Origin: Terriglobus sp. TAA 43
GTDB taxonomy: Bacteria > Acidobacteriota > Terriglobia > Terriglobales > Acidobacteriaceae
Direction: 5' to 3'
NCBI RefSeq assembly: GCF_000800015.1
Contig: NZ_JUGR01000001.1
Span: 3,162,001-3,226,000, forward strand
DNA length: 64,000 bases
The translations under genes were made by a program, and so were the position numbers. Shown piece by piece: positions 47,351 to 55,497 of this stretch (within the stretch, counting starts at the first letter, position 1; each line of letters opens with the position of its first letter). The notes below the pieces were generated by a model. The model saw only the letters and a program-made list of their open reading frames with translations. It was not told the DNA's origin and searched no databases.

Positions 47351-50300
47351 ACAAGTTTCTTTACCGCCTGCCGTATCTTTTTCTCGGCGTTGAACGTCGC
47401 CGCTCAATCCAATCCGGTTTTGCACTCATTCCAATAGCTGTTTGCATACTCGCTATGATTGGGGCTACAGGTCGAAGTCAGGGCCAGACCAGCACGACTG
47501 TTACGATTACCCCACCTTCACCTGCGTATACGAATTCGATCCTGACATACAGTGTCCATGTTTCGTGCAATTCAGCGTGCGGGACTGTGAGCGGAACATT
47601 TGGTCCAACTAACCTGGGTACTCAAACTCTCGACGGTAGCGGCAATGCCACCTTTGTCACCTGGACGGGATTGAACTCCACCGCAGGAACATACGTCTCG
47701 AATTTTTCCTACAGTGGAAATTCCAGTTATCAGAGCTCAACAGGCACGACGAGCGTGAATGTCGTCAATAACCCTAACCCGGCGACGACAGTCACCATCA
47801 CTCCACCTTCGCCTGCGTACACGAATTCGATCCTCACGTACATCGTCCATGTTTCCTGCAACTCAGCGTGTGGGACTGTAAGCGGAACGTTTGGCCCAAC
47901 GAACTTAGGAACCCAAACTCTTGACAGCAGCGGCAACGCGACGTTCGTTACTTGGCAAGGACTAAACTCAACCCCTGGAACCTACGTCTCGAATTTTTCG
48001 TACAACGGCAGTTCGAGCTATCAGACCTCAATCGGCACGACAAGCGTTAACGTTGTAAACAGTCCGAATCCAGCGACAACAATTACGATCACACCTCCTT
48101 CGCCTGCATACACGAATTCGTATCTGACGTACGTGGTGCATGTGTCTTGTAATTCTGCTTGCGGAACGGTAATCGGTACGTTTGGTGTATCGAACTGGGG
48201 TGCGCACGCGCTTGATAGCAGCGGCAACGCAACCTTCGTGACGTCGCCAGGATGGGACACGTCTACCCCTGGAACTTACGTTTCGACGTTTAATTACAGT
48301 GGCAGTTCGAGTTATCAGGGCTCAACGGGCACGATGAGCGTGAATGTCGTTAATAATCCGAATCCGGCGACGACCATCACCGTTACCCCACCTTCGCCCG
48401 CATATCCGAATTCGCCACTGACATTCACTGTCCATGTTTCTTGCAATTCTGCTTGCGGGACGGTGAGCGGTGCTTTCGGCTCAGCCAACTGGGGTGCTCA
48501 TCCTCTCGACAGTAGTGGTAACGCCACCTTAGTTACTTCGGCAACGTGGAGTCCAACTGCCGGAACCTACCCCGTGAAGTTCTACTACAACGGTAGCTCG
48601 AGCTATCAGACCTCCATTGCCACGACGACTATCAGTGTTGCTGTTCCCTCGACAACGATCACCGTTACACCGCCTTCGCCTGCGTATACCAATTCGATCT
48701 TGACGTACGGTGTCCATGTCTCGTGCAATTCGGCGTGCGGGACTGTGAGCGGAACATTTGGTCCAACGAATCTAGGTACTTATACTCTCGACAATAGCGG
48801 CAATGCCACGTTCGTGACCTGGACCGGATTAAATCCCACAGCCGGCACGTATGCCTCGACGTTTACCTATAGTGGTAATTCGAACTATCAGAGCTCAACC
48901 GCCACGACGAGCGTGAATGTCGTGAACAATCCAAATCCCCCCACGACCGTTACCATCACTCCGCCTTCGCCTGCGTATACGAACTCGATCCTGACATACA
49001 TGGTGCATGTTTCGTGCAACTCAGCTTGTGGAACGGTAAGCGGAACGTTTGGCGTATCGAACTTCGGTACTCACACGCTTGATAGCGGCGGCAATACTAC
49101 CTTCGTTACCTGGCAAGGATTAAATTCAACCCCCGGAACTTACGTCTCGACGTTTTCGTATAACGGCAGTTCGAGCTATCAGACCTCAATTGGAACGACA
49201 AGCGTGAATGTCGTGAACAATCCGAATCCAGCGACGACCGTTACAATCACCCCCCCTTCGCCTGCGTATACCAATTCGATCTTGACGTACGGTGTCCATG
49301 TTTCGTGCAATTCGGCGTGCGGGACTGTGAGCGGGACATTTGGAGTAATGAACTGGGGTGCTAAGACTCTTGATAGCAGCGGGAACGCTACCTTCGTTGC
49401 TTCGCCACCATGGGACCTTTCTATCCCCGGAACCTACGCTTCGACTTTCACATACAGTGGCAGTGCGAGCTATCAAGGTTCAAGCGCCACGACGAGCGTG
49501 AATCTCCTGAATAATCCCAACACGGCAACGACCGTTACCATCACCCCACCTTCGCCTGCATATACGAATTCGGCCCTCACATTCACTGTTCATGTTTCCT
49601 GCAATTCTGCCTGTGGAACCGTGAGCGGTGCGTTCGGCTCATCCAACTGGGATGCTCACCCTCTCGACAGTAGCGGCAATGCTACGCTCATAACGTCGGC
49701 AACGTGGAGCCCCACTGCCGGAACGTATCCCGCGAAGTTCTACTACAACGGTAGTTCGAGCTATCAGACCTCCATCGCCACAACGTCCATCAGTGTTGTT
49801 GATAAGTCGGGAACGATCTATAGCTATAGCATTACGCAGTCGGATGGCAGTAGCAGCGGCTATGACGGCGTTGGTAACGTCATCGCTTACGACGATCTTG
49901 TAAACCAACGTTGGAGCGTGACATATGATTCGTTGAACCGAATCAAGGGCGCATCTCAAGGCATTCTTCTTGGAGGAAGGCCTTTCCAAACTCCAACGTC
50001 TCCTACTGGTGGCACACAGCAATATTTTTGCTGGAGCTACGACTCCTTCGGGAACCGGACAGCACAGGTTGCATCTAGCGTCACGTTTGCTGATCCAAGT
50101 ACGTGTCAATTGCAGCCTTCAGCAGATCACAACGAAACAACGGCCACCTACGATCCAAACAACCGTTTCACGGGAATGCTGAATATCGCCTACGATCCCG
50201 CTGGTAACTTGGTCCAGGATAGCGTCAACGACTACTTCTACGATGGCGATGGACGCCTGTGTGCAACCTCAAAGCGTGTCATCGGTTTGCTCACGGTGTA

Positions 50301-51483
50301 CATCTATGACGCAGACGGGAATCGTGTCGGAAAAGGAACATTTCAAGGCGCTGCCGATGGAAGCATGCCATCCAACCCATGTGACATCTCTCCTGCGAAC
50401 CAGACGACCTATCACTTCGCTCTAACCAACCAGTACATCCCCGGTCCAGATGGGCAGCAGATGACGGAGTTGGACGGTGCCGGGAACTGGATGCACACCA
50501 ACATCTTCTCTGGTGGTTCTCTCATCGCGACCGACGACAGCATAGGTCGCCACTACCAATTTAACGATTGGCTCGGCAACCGCCGCATGCAAGTCGATCT
50601 CAACGGTAACGTCGAAGCCTACTATCAGGGCGCCCCGTATGGGGATCAACTCAACCCATCGTCTCTTGTAACGACAGAGCACTACTTCACCGGCAAAGAG
50701 AGAGACACGGAAAGCGGATTAGATAACTTCGGCGCGCGCTACTACGGAAGTACGACGGGTCGCTTCATGTCGCCCGATCCTCTGGGTGGACATCTTGAAC
50801 TGCCGCAGAGCTTGAACAAGTACGCATATGTGATGAACAATCCGCTAAGATATACCGACCCGACGGGCATGGATATATGGCTCAAGGGCTGCGGAGATAG
50901 CAGTGCAACCTGCAAAGACAACTACGTTGGAACGACCGACAAAGACGGGAACTTTACTCGAACCCATCTGACGGGCGATCAAACAAAAAATGCGACGCTT
51001 GGGGAGCACGGCCTCACCGTCAAAGAAGGTGACAAGACATACGAGGGAGTGTGGGATACCAACAAGGGCGAGAACGGCACAGTAACCGTTGCTGGGACCG
51101 GTGCGCTGAAGGGGTATAACGCAGATGTGACTGGCAACTGCGGAGGCTCATGCGTAGCTGACGGTATAGTGAAGTCGCCGGGAAACGGCTCTGCTGATGT
51201 TGCTCAAGCAATCTTCAAAGTTCTCGACAAAAACAGCAGTGGCTACATGAAAGAAGCCGGTACAGATGGCATCAACTTCTTCCATCCGGGAGCTGTCAAC
51301 TTCCGGGGTCATCGCGAGGGCGATCCAACCGGCATCCCATCGACTCATATCCCAATCGACCCGAAAGCAAGCACGCCGAGGCTGGGCTTCCACGTCGACA
51401 GCGTCTACCCGTACGACGGCGTGGGCGACTGGCTAGAACATGCAGGGTGCGCGACTCACACGATCTGCAATCCAACGAAGTGA
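47347..51483 (+). CDS. Ig-like repeat protein with Rhs core and C-terminal tip, second half of split Rhs
   Basis: The 1378-residue protein starts at GTG 47347, overlapping the previous stop (GTGA). It has its own signal-like helix (ALIPIAVCILAMIGATG, residues 25-41). Residues about 48-817 are eight Ig-like repeats of about 97 residues, each with PPSPAYTNS and HVSCNSACGTV. YD repeats resume at about 830 (DGVGNVIAYDDL). The Rhs core follows: YFTGKERDTESGLDNFGARY, then GRFMSPDPLGG and NKYAYVMNNPLRYTDPTG near residue 1170. The last 200 residues after DPTG are a unique tip (NFFHPGAVNFRGHREGD, then DSVYPYDGVGDWLE), in the place of a polymorphic toxin domain. Confidence 0.88.
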   Translation: MNKFLYRLPYLFLGVERRRSIQSGFALIPIAVCILAMIGATGRSQGQTSTTVTITPPSPAYTNSILTYSVHVSCNSACGTVSGTFGPTNLGTQTLDGSGNATFVTWTGLNSTAGTYVSNFSYSGNSSYQSSTGTTSVNVVNNPNPATTVTITPPSPAYTNSILTYIVHVSCNSACGTVSGTFGPTNLGTQTLDSSGNATFVTWQGLNSTPGTYVSNFSYNGSSSYQTSIGTTSVNVVNSPNPATTITITPPSPAYTNSYLTYVVHVSCNSACGTVIGTFGVSNWGAHALDSSGNATFVTSPGWDTSTPGTYVSTFNYSGSSSYQGSTGTMSVNVVNNPNPATTITVTPPSPAYPNSPLTFTVHVSCNSACGTVSGAFGSANWGAHPLDSSGNATLVTSATWSPTAGTYPVKFYYNGSSSYQTSIATTTISVAVPSTTITVTPPSPAYTNSILTYGVHVSCNSACGTVSGTFGPTNLGTYTLDNSGNATFVTWTGLNPTAGTYASTFTYSGNSNYQSSTATTSVNVVNNPNPPTTVTITPPSPAYTNSILTYMVHVSCNSACGTVSGTFGVSNFGTHTLDSGGNTTFVTWQGLNSTPGTYVSTFSYNGSSSYQTSIGTTSVNVVNNPNPATTVTITPPSPAYTNSILTYGVHVSCNSACGTVSGTFGVMNWGAKTLDSSGNATFVASPPWDLSIPGTYASTFTYSGSASYQGSSATTSVNLLNNPNTATTVTITPPSPAYTNSALTFTVHVSCNSACGTVSGAFGSSNWDAHPLDSSGNATLITSATWSPTAGTYPAKFYYNGSSSYQTSIATTSISVVDKSGTIYSYSITQSDGSSSGYDGVGNVIAYDDLVNQRWSVTYDSLNRIKGASQGILLGGRPFQTPTSPTGGTQQYFCWSYDSFGNRTAQVASSVTFADPSTCQLQPSADHNETTATYDPNNRFTGMLNIAYDPAGNLVQDSVNDYFYDGDGRLCATSKRVIGLLTVYIYDADGNRVGKGTFQGAADGSMPSNPCDISPANQTTYHFALTNQYIPGPDGQQMTELDGAGNWMHTNIFSGGSLIATDDSIGRHYQFNDWLGNRRMQVDLNGNVEAYYQGAPYGDQLNPSSLVTTEHYFTGKERDTESGLDNFGARYYGSTTGRFMSPDPLGGHLELPQSLNKYAYVMNNPLRYTDPTGMDIWLKGCGDSSATCKDNYVGTTDKDGNFTRTHLTGDQTKNATLGEHGLTVKEGDKTYEGVWDTNKGENGTVTVAGTGALKGYNADVTGNCGGSCVADGIVKSPGNGSADVAQAIFKVLDKNSSGYMKEAGTDGINFFHPGAVNFRGHREGDPTGIPSTHIPIDPKASTPRLGFHVDSVYPYDGVGDWLEHAGCATHTICNPTK
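47512..49800 (+). repeat. Eight tandem Ig-repeat coding units, arranged as a duplicated block of four
   Basis: PPSPAY-coding starts lie near 47512, 47802, 48094, 48390, 48670, 48961, 49249 and 49546. Units 1-4 resemble units 5-8 in order, each pair about 1155-1159 bp apart. The fourth and eighth share a variant ending (KFYYNGSSSYQTSIATT). Confidence 0.85.
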
Positions 51484-51502
51484 CCGACAGGAGACGTTTT
51501 AC

Positions 51503-51886
51503 ATGAGTAAAGCTATTCCGATTATCTTCGCTCTTGTGGTGTATGTGATCTTGCCAGTGGTTATCATCGCGGGCTGGGTTCGTTGGGCACAGCGTCGGCA
51601 GGCTGGCGAGACTGGGGGCGCATGGCCGTCTGTGGCAGGGCTAGCGCTGGGCACAGCGTCGACCCTGCTAGCCATCGGAGCGATGCTGTACGCCCGGTCG
51701 GTTGTAGGCTTCCCGTTCTATGACCCGGTTCTCTTGAGAATCTATCGGTGTGGGCTTCTGCTCTCGCTTGCTGGGCTGGTCTTCGGAGCGGTAGGTCTTC
51801 GGTGGTCTGGCCCGGTTCGCTGGTACGCTCCTGTCGCGGCTGTCGGAACCCTATTGTTCTGGCTGGCGTCGGTTGCCGGGGAGTAA
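51503..51886 (+). CDS. Small membrane protein, possible immunity protein for the Rhs tip
   Basis: The 127-residue protein starts at ATG 51503, 20 bp after the Rhs stop, with AGGAG 10 bases upstream. Four hydrophobic helices are visible (IPIIFALVVYVILPVVIIAG; VAGLALGTASTLLAIGAMLY; YRCGLLLSLAGLVFGAVGL; YAPVAAVGTLLFWLASVAG), joined by short basic loops. Rhs toxins are normally followed by a gene for their immunity protein, and membrane immunity proteins are known. The role is inferred only from position. It could also be an unrelated membrane protein. Confidence 0.6.
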   Translation: MSKAIPIIFALVVYVILPVVIIAGWVRWAQRRQAGETGGAWPSVAGLALGTASTLLAIGAMLYARSVVGFPFYDPVLLRIYRCGLLLSLAGLVFGAVGLRWSGPVRWYAPVAAVGTLLFWLASVAGE

Positions 51887-52299
51887 CCCTTCCAAACTTA
51901 GGGGCCGTCGCAGGCCGCCGCTAGGCGGCTTGTAACGGGGCCTAAGACGCAATGTTGGCGAGCTCAACAACCGGTGGGTCCGCATATCACGTCGACGATA
52001 TACCCCAACGCTGGCGTAACGGTGTTGAACCTTGGTAATTGAGGACGCAGCGGATGAACTCGCAGCGTTCTTCTTCATCTTCCACGAGAGCGTTGGGAAG
52101 CGTAGTTTCTGCAAAAGAAGACGCCATCCAGAATTTTCGGAGAGAGCTTCTACTAACATGTGAACAGAATTTTGCGTCCCAGCGTTATGGTGGCGATAGT
52201 GCGCAAGGGCTTGCACTACTTTCAACATTCGACCTTGAACATTTCAAGGCTTGTGTCCGCGTTTACGTACCTGTTCTTAGAGACTACTTAAGAGGTTCA
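51887..52299. other. 413-bp gap between Rhs locus and recombinases, with a 50-bp nested palindrome
   Basis: A structured element at 51897-51946 has an outer CTTAGG/CCTAAG pair, a weaker CCGT/ACGG pair and an inner GCCGCC-GCTA-GGCGGC stem. It may be the terminator of the Rhs operon or a recombination-related structure. A plus-strand ORF at 52054-52347 (MNSQRSSSSSTRALGS onward) overlaps the recombinase end and is not convincing. Confidence 0.5.
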
Positions 52300-53247
52300 T
52301 TAGGTCAGTTTCTTCGCGCCCAGGTCGACAAGGCTTGCAAGGGCTGAGTATTTGAGCGGCTTGATGAATCGTTCCGGGGTCAACCTCATATATTTGTCCA
52401 TCGATTGCATGCATGACAGTCCCAGATAGGCACTAAGAGCCGGAAGCATAGCATTTAGGTTTGTTCCACGCTTGAGCCAGTCGGCGATTCGTAGAACCGC
52501 GAAGCTGGCGCGAAAATCAGTCATCCTAGGCCAATCAGAGATGCCGTCTCGACGACGCACTCCACATTGCTTTACAAGCCTGCGGAAACTCCGTCTGAGC
52601 GAATCTGGCTGTATGGCTTCTCCGGATCTGGTGACAAACAAAAGGCCACTTTCATATGCGCGATTGAATCGCGAAGAGCAGAACTCTCGTATGACTGTGC
52701 GGAATTGCAGACTTACGGGAATGATCCGGCCCCGATGAAGAGGGGAAGCAGAGATTTTGATGATCCGCCTCCGCATATCGAGATCTTGATGTTTTAGTCG
52801 CAAGACCTCGCCGACAGTCATACCGGTAGCGAAGAGGACAAAGAGAATAGCCCGAAAGCATTTGGCGTCGAATTCACAAGCTTTGCTCGATTGGCTCTTT
52901 CCCGTGCCTTCCAGGAGCCGGCGTACTTCTGCAACGGAATAGACATATGGCAGGTATACCGAGCGCACACGGACTCTTTTCTCAGGCATCAGCATAGGCT
53001 CTATCTCGGCGGCTTGCGCCCAATGCTCTAAGAAACGCTTCAGTAGGTTGTAATGTGCATGCCAGACGTAAGGTCGACGAATGCTCAGTCTGAGAAAACT
53101 GGCAATGTCTTCCACTGTGACCTCACTAAGAGCGACGTCACCAACGTGACGTTTAAATCGATTTAGCATATGCGCAGATTGGACGAAGGCGACTCCTGCT
53201 GCTCGCTTCGACATAACAAATCGGGTAATCCCTTCATCGAGTCTCAA
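52300..53247 (-). CDS. Tyrosine recombinase-like protein lacking several catalytic residues
   Basis: The 315-residue protein has the phage-integrase fold: an N-terminal SAM-like domain (1-85), then a catalytic-type domain. Around LFATGMTVGEVLRL the usual first arginine is Thr (T144). The H-x-x-R box reads TDFR (T243, with R246 kept) and is followed by Ala in place of His. The LGH box reads YLGL (L277). The tyrosine position is kept (MDKYMRL, Y286). So it is probably inactive alone or acts with its partner. Its start overlaps the upstream recombinase stop by 4 bases, so the two are coupled. This resembles multi-recombinase elements of the recombinase-in-trio type, with one member missing. Confidence 0.8.
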   Translation of the reverse strand: MRLDEGITRFVMSKRAAGVAFVQSAHMLNRFKRHVGDVALSEVTVEDIASFLRLSIRRPYVWHAHYNLLKRFLEHWAQAAEIEPMLMPEKRVRVRSVYLPYVYSVAEVRRLLEGTGKSQSSKACEFDAKCFRAILFVLFATGMTVGEVLRLKHQDLDMRRRIIKISASPLHRGRIIPVSLQFRTVIREFCSSRFNRAYESGLLFVTRSGEAIQPDSLRRSFRRLVKQCGVRRRDGISDWPRMTDFRASFAVLRIADWLKRGTNLNAMLPALSAYLGLSCMQSMDKYMRLTPERFIKPLKYSALASLVDLGAKKLT

Positions 53248-54506
53248 GCGAGTCCTCCCAAATCAAATGTGGAAACCCGTCGAAGTGAAGAAGCTGAAGG
53301 CTTCGCATAAACACTCACGGAACCGGTGCTGCGGTGGCCAAGAAAGTCTGCGATCTCCGATAGAGAGTGCCCTTTGCGTAACAACTCCGTCGCGCATGCG
53401 TGCCGAAGACCTCTCGGGCCTCCTTGTGGGCTGCGAATCGATAGACCCTTGAGTCTCAAATTCACAACACCGAGCAGAGAGCCGACTGGGACCGGTCGGT
53501 AGGGCGGATGCAACGTAACAAGAAGGTTGCGGCTGCGGCACCCCACCGGCCTCGCTCTTTTGAGATATTCCAAGATAGCTTCCCCAACTTCATACTGCAG
53601 CGGGAAACGCTGCGCGCCTCCGTGCTTTGCTCGTCTTACAACGAATGTGCCGTTAAACCAGTTGAAGTCATCCAACGACAGTCGGGAAACCTCTGAGCTA
53701 CGGAGACCATAGATAGCAAAGAGCATCAGGATGGCACGCCCACGAAGATCGCTTGCTTTACATCCGACGCGTGAATCAATGAGCCGACGAATATCAGCCC
53801 AACGAGGACCTTGGGGATCGGGGTCGTATCGCGGAACAGACGGTCCTTGTATGCGACTCGCTATGTTGTCGTGTGTCAGATGCTTTTCTTCGGCATACCG
53901 GAAGAACGATCGGAGAACTTGACTTGATGTTGCGATGGAGCGCGGCTTGTGCCCGATCGATTCGCGATGTGCGAGATACGCTTGCACATCACTACTTGAA
54001 ATTTCAGAAAGGCTTTCGCGCCTGTCGTTAGCCCACCGTAGGAACCAGAGTGCCTGTAGTCGTGACTTCTTCACCGTCTCATCCGCCATCCCCATGACAT
54101 CGCGCAAATGCTCAACGAAGCGCGGAAGAATGTCGCCGTATGGGTAGACGGGAATAGGTTCGGGAGCCAAAAGATCGCAGAACTTGAGCCAGTGCAGAGC
54201 TATTCTTCGAAATTCGTCCCTGGACTCCTCGTTCACTGGCCGTCTGTGGCGACTGTTGAAACTCTCCATCCAAAGCCTTTGCGCGTTTTCAACGGCACAC
54301 AGCGTGACGTCGGGGCTGGTCTCCAGGTCTAAGAATCGGAGCAGGGTCACCAGGATGCTGGCGATTGTTCGAATCCGTCTCGGGCTGGAGCCATTCTGCG
54401 CTAGATGCTTGAGATATCGATTGCGCTCTTCCAAGAAAGGCGAATTTTCGTGCCGTGTTCGCACATCCCGTCGGAACAAAGTGATAAGTGGTGTGTGTGT
54501 CTTCAT
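53244..54506 (-). CDS. Tyrosine recombinase (site-specific integrase)
   Basis: The 420-residue integrase has an N-terminal core-binding domain (about 125-215, SSSDVQAYLAHRESIGHKPR) and a catalytic domain. Catalytic residues seen are R269 in IYGLRSSEVSRL, K294, R368/H369 in RGLRHACATELL (the usual His before LR is Gly), H391 in FLGHRS and the nucleophile Y400 in VSVYAK. It should be able to cut and rejoin DNA. The 4-base overlap with the second recombinase suggests joint action. Element ends could not be established. The left neighbour is the Rhs locus. Confidence 0.88.
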   Translation of the reverse strand: MKTHTPLITLFRRDVRTRHENSPFLEERNRYLKHLAQNGSSPRRIRTIASILVTLLRFLDLETSPDVTLCAVENAQRLWMESFNSRHRRPVNEESRDEFRRIALHWLKFCDLLAPEPIPVYPYGDILPRFVEHLRDVMGMADETVKKSRLQALWFLRWANDRRESLSEISSSDVQAYLAHRESIGHKPRSIATSSQVLRSFFRYAEEKHLTHDNIASRIQGPSVPRYDPDPQGPRWADIRRLIDSRVGCKASDLRGRAILMLFAIYGLRSSEVSRLSLDDFNWFNGTFVVRRAKHGGAQRFPLQYEVGEAILEYLKRARPVGCRSRNLLVTLHPPYRPVPVGSLLGVVNLRLKGLSIRSPQGGPRGLRHACATELLRKGHSLSEIADFLGHRSTGSVSVYAKPSASSLRRVSTFDLGGLA

Positions 54507-54630
54507 TTGGTAGAAGACGCATCACGGTAGTAGGTTAGGCCAGTTTTCGCCATCTGCCCTAACATGGTTGCTGAATTGAGGGTCCACGCCGGTCTGTAAT
54601 TTGAACTGTGAAAATCTTGGAGGTGTCTGT

Positions 54631-54837
54631 ATGACGGTGCCGTTACATGCAGAGCTGCAGGCCTTGTGCGCGCTTTTTTACGAAGGAAGTATTTCGGAAG
54701 AGGAGTGGGCTCTCTTGCAAATTCATATGGCGTATTGCGAAGAATGCAATCGCCTTTTCATTCAATACGGACGTCAGAGCATAACAACGGGAAGTCGGGA
54801 AGTAACGGGTGCAGCCGACGGCTCACATTATGACTGA
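54631..54837 (+). CDS. Small putative zinc-finger (anti-sigma-like) protein, 68 residues
   Basis: ATG 54631 follows GGAGG with 7-base spacing. The protein has the pattern H-x3-C-x2-C in IHMAYCEECNRLF, preceded by an acidic helix (EGSISEEEWALLQ). This matches the zinc-binding HC2 box found in anti-sigma factors and related small regulators. No membrane helix or sigma gene is beside it, so the partner is unknown. A 41-codon ORF at 54830-54955 overlaps its stop. Confidence 0.55.
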   Translation: MTVPLHAELQALCALFYEGSISEEEWALLQIHMAYCEECNRLFIQYGRQSITTGSREVTGAADGSHYD

Positions 54838-54955
54838 ACGGTATGCGCCACTGGAGTGCTTTCCCGGTCAAATCCAGTCGTCCTTCACTCGAGAGGTGGC
54901 ATGGCTGCTGGGCCGTGCTCCCCTCGAGACGATCGCGCTTAGTTCTCCTCAGTAA
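54830..54955 (+). CDS. Possible coupled micro-ORF, 41 residues
   Basis: The ATG overlaps the end of the zinc-finger gene (ATGACTGA), a coupling arrangement. The peptide starts MTERYAPLECFPGQI and has no known family. It may be a gene remnant. Weak evidence. Confidence 0.25.
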   Translation: MTERYAPLECFPGQIQSSFTREVAWLLGRAPLETIALSSPQ

Positions 54956-55039
54956 CGGTTGATGGTCAGAAGCCGGCTGGTCGTCACGATCGTCTGCCTC
55001 GGCTTGCCTCGCATCGGATCCAGATCACAAATTTCTCCC

Positions 55040-55104
55040 TTGACGATGATTCCATTTGTGGACTAGTGTCGCTGACAAATGTCGTAAATAAAAAGACGAG
55101 GGTC
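55040..55104 (+). promoter_or_regulatory. Promoter and operator-like repeats of the first BlaI unit
   Basis: A possible -35 TTGACG (55040-55045) and -10 TAGTGT (55064-55069) are followed by GACAAATGTC (55074-55083) and GACGAGGGTC (55095-55104). Each is followed by GTAAATA, a direct repeat with 21-bp pitch. It lies right before ATG 55111 of a BlaI-type gene, where an autoregulatory site is expected. Confidence 0.45.
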
Positions 55105-55110
55105 GTAAAT

Positions 55111-55497
55111 ATGGCCGCGGCGAAGCTAACGAAGCTGGAGTTTCAGATCATGGATGCCCTCTGGAATCGAGGGGAAGCGTCGATCCGAGAGATTCAGGAG
55201 GCCTTCCCTGAGAAGAAGAGACCTGGTTATACGACTGTCCAAAAGACCATCTATCGCATGGAAGAGAAGAAGATCGTTCGTCGTGTGCGTAAGGTGGGGA
55301 ACTTTCACATCTTCGCGGCTACAACGACTCGCGATGCAGCGCAACGCAGGCTTGTTGATGAACTACTCGCGTTCTTTGGTGGAAAGTCTCGTCCAGTGGT
55401 GGCTCATCTGATTGGTGCTGGGAAGCTAACGCTTGAAGACGTTGAGTTCGCCGAAAAGACACTCAAGGAGATGAGGAACGGAGGCGATCCTAAATGA
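55111..55497 (+). CDS. BlaI/MecI-family transcriptional repressor (first copy)
   Basis: 128 residues from ATG 55111; the 15-codon upstream extension would run through the operator-like repeats. The winged-helix N-terminus is typical: LTKLEFQIMDALWNRGEASI, then GYTTVQKTIYRMEEKKIVRR as recognition helix and wing. The C-terminal dimerisation helix follows (LVDELLAFFGGKSRPVVAHL). In the classical system BlaI is cleaved when the BlaR1 peptidase is activated. Here the next gene, overlapping by 4 bases (ATGA), is an M56 peptidase, so the pair is conserved. It probably represses its own operon. Confidence 0.9.
   Translation: MAAAKLTKLEFQIMDALWNRGEASIREIQEAFPEKKRPGYTTVQKTIYRMEEKKIVRRVRKVGNFHIFAATTTRDAAQRRLVDELLAFFGGKSRPVVAHLIGAGKLTLEDVEFAEKTLKEMRNGGDPK

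Noticed and set aside
47512-49800. Tandem repeats considered as a CRISPR array
   Set aside because: The repeats are about 290 bp, fully coding and in frame, with Ig-like translation.
51897-51946. Integron attC site
   Set aside because: The outer arms do not carry the RYYYAAC and GTTRRRY boxes in the required order, and there is no integron integrase with its extra domain nearby.
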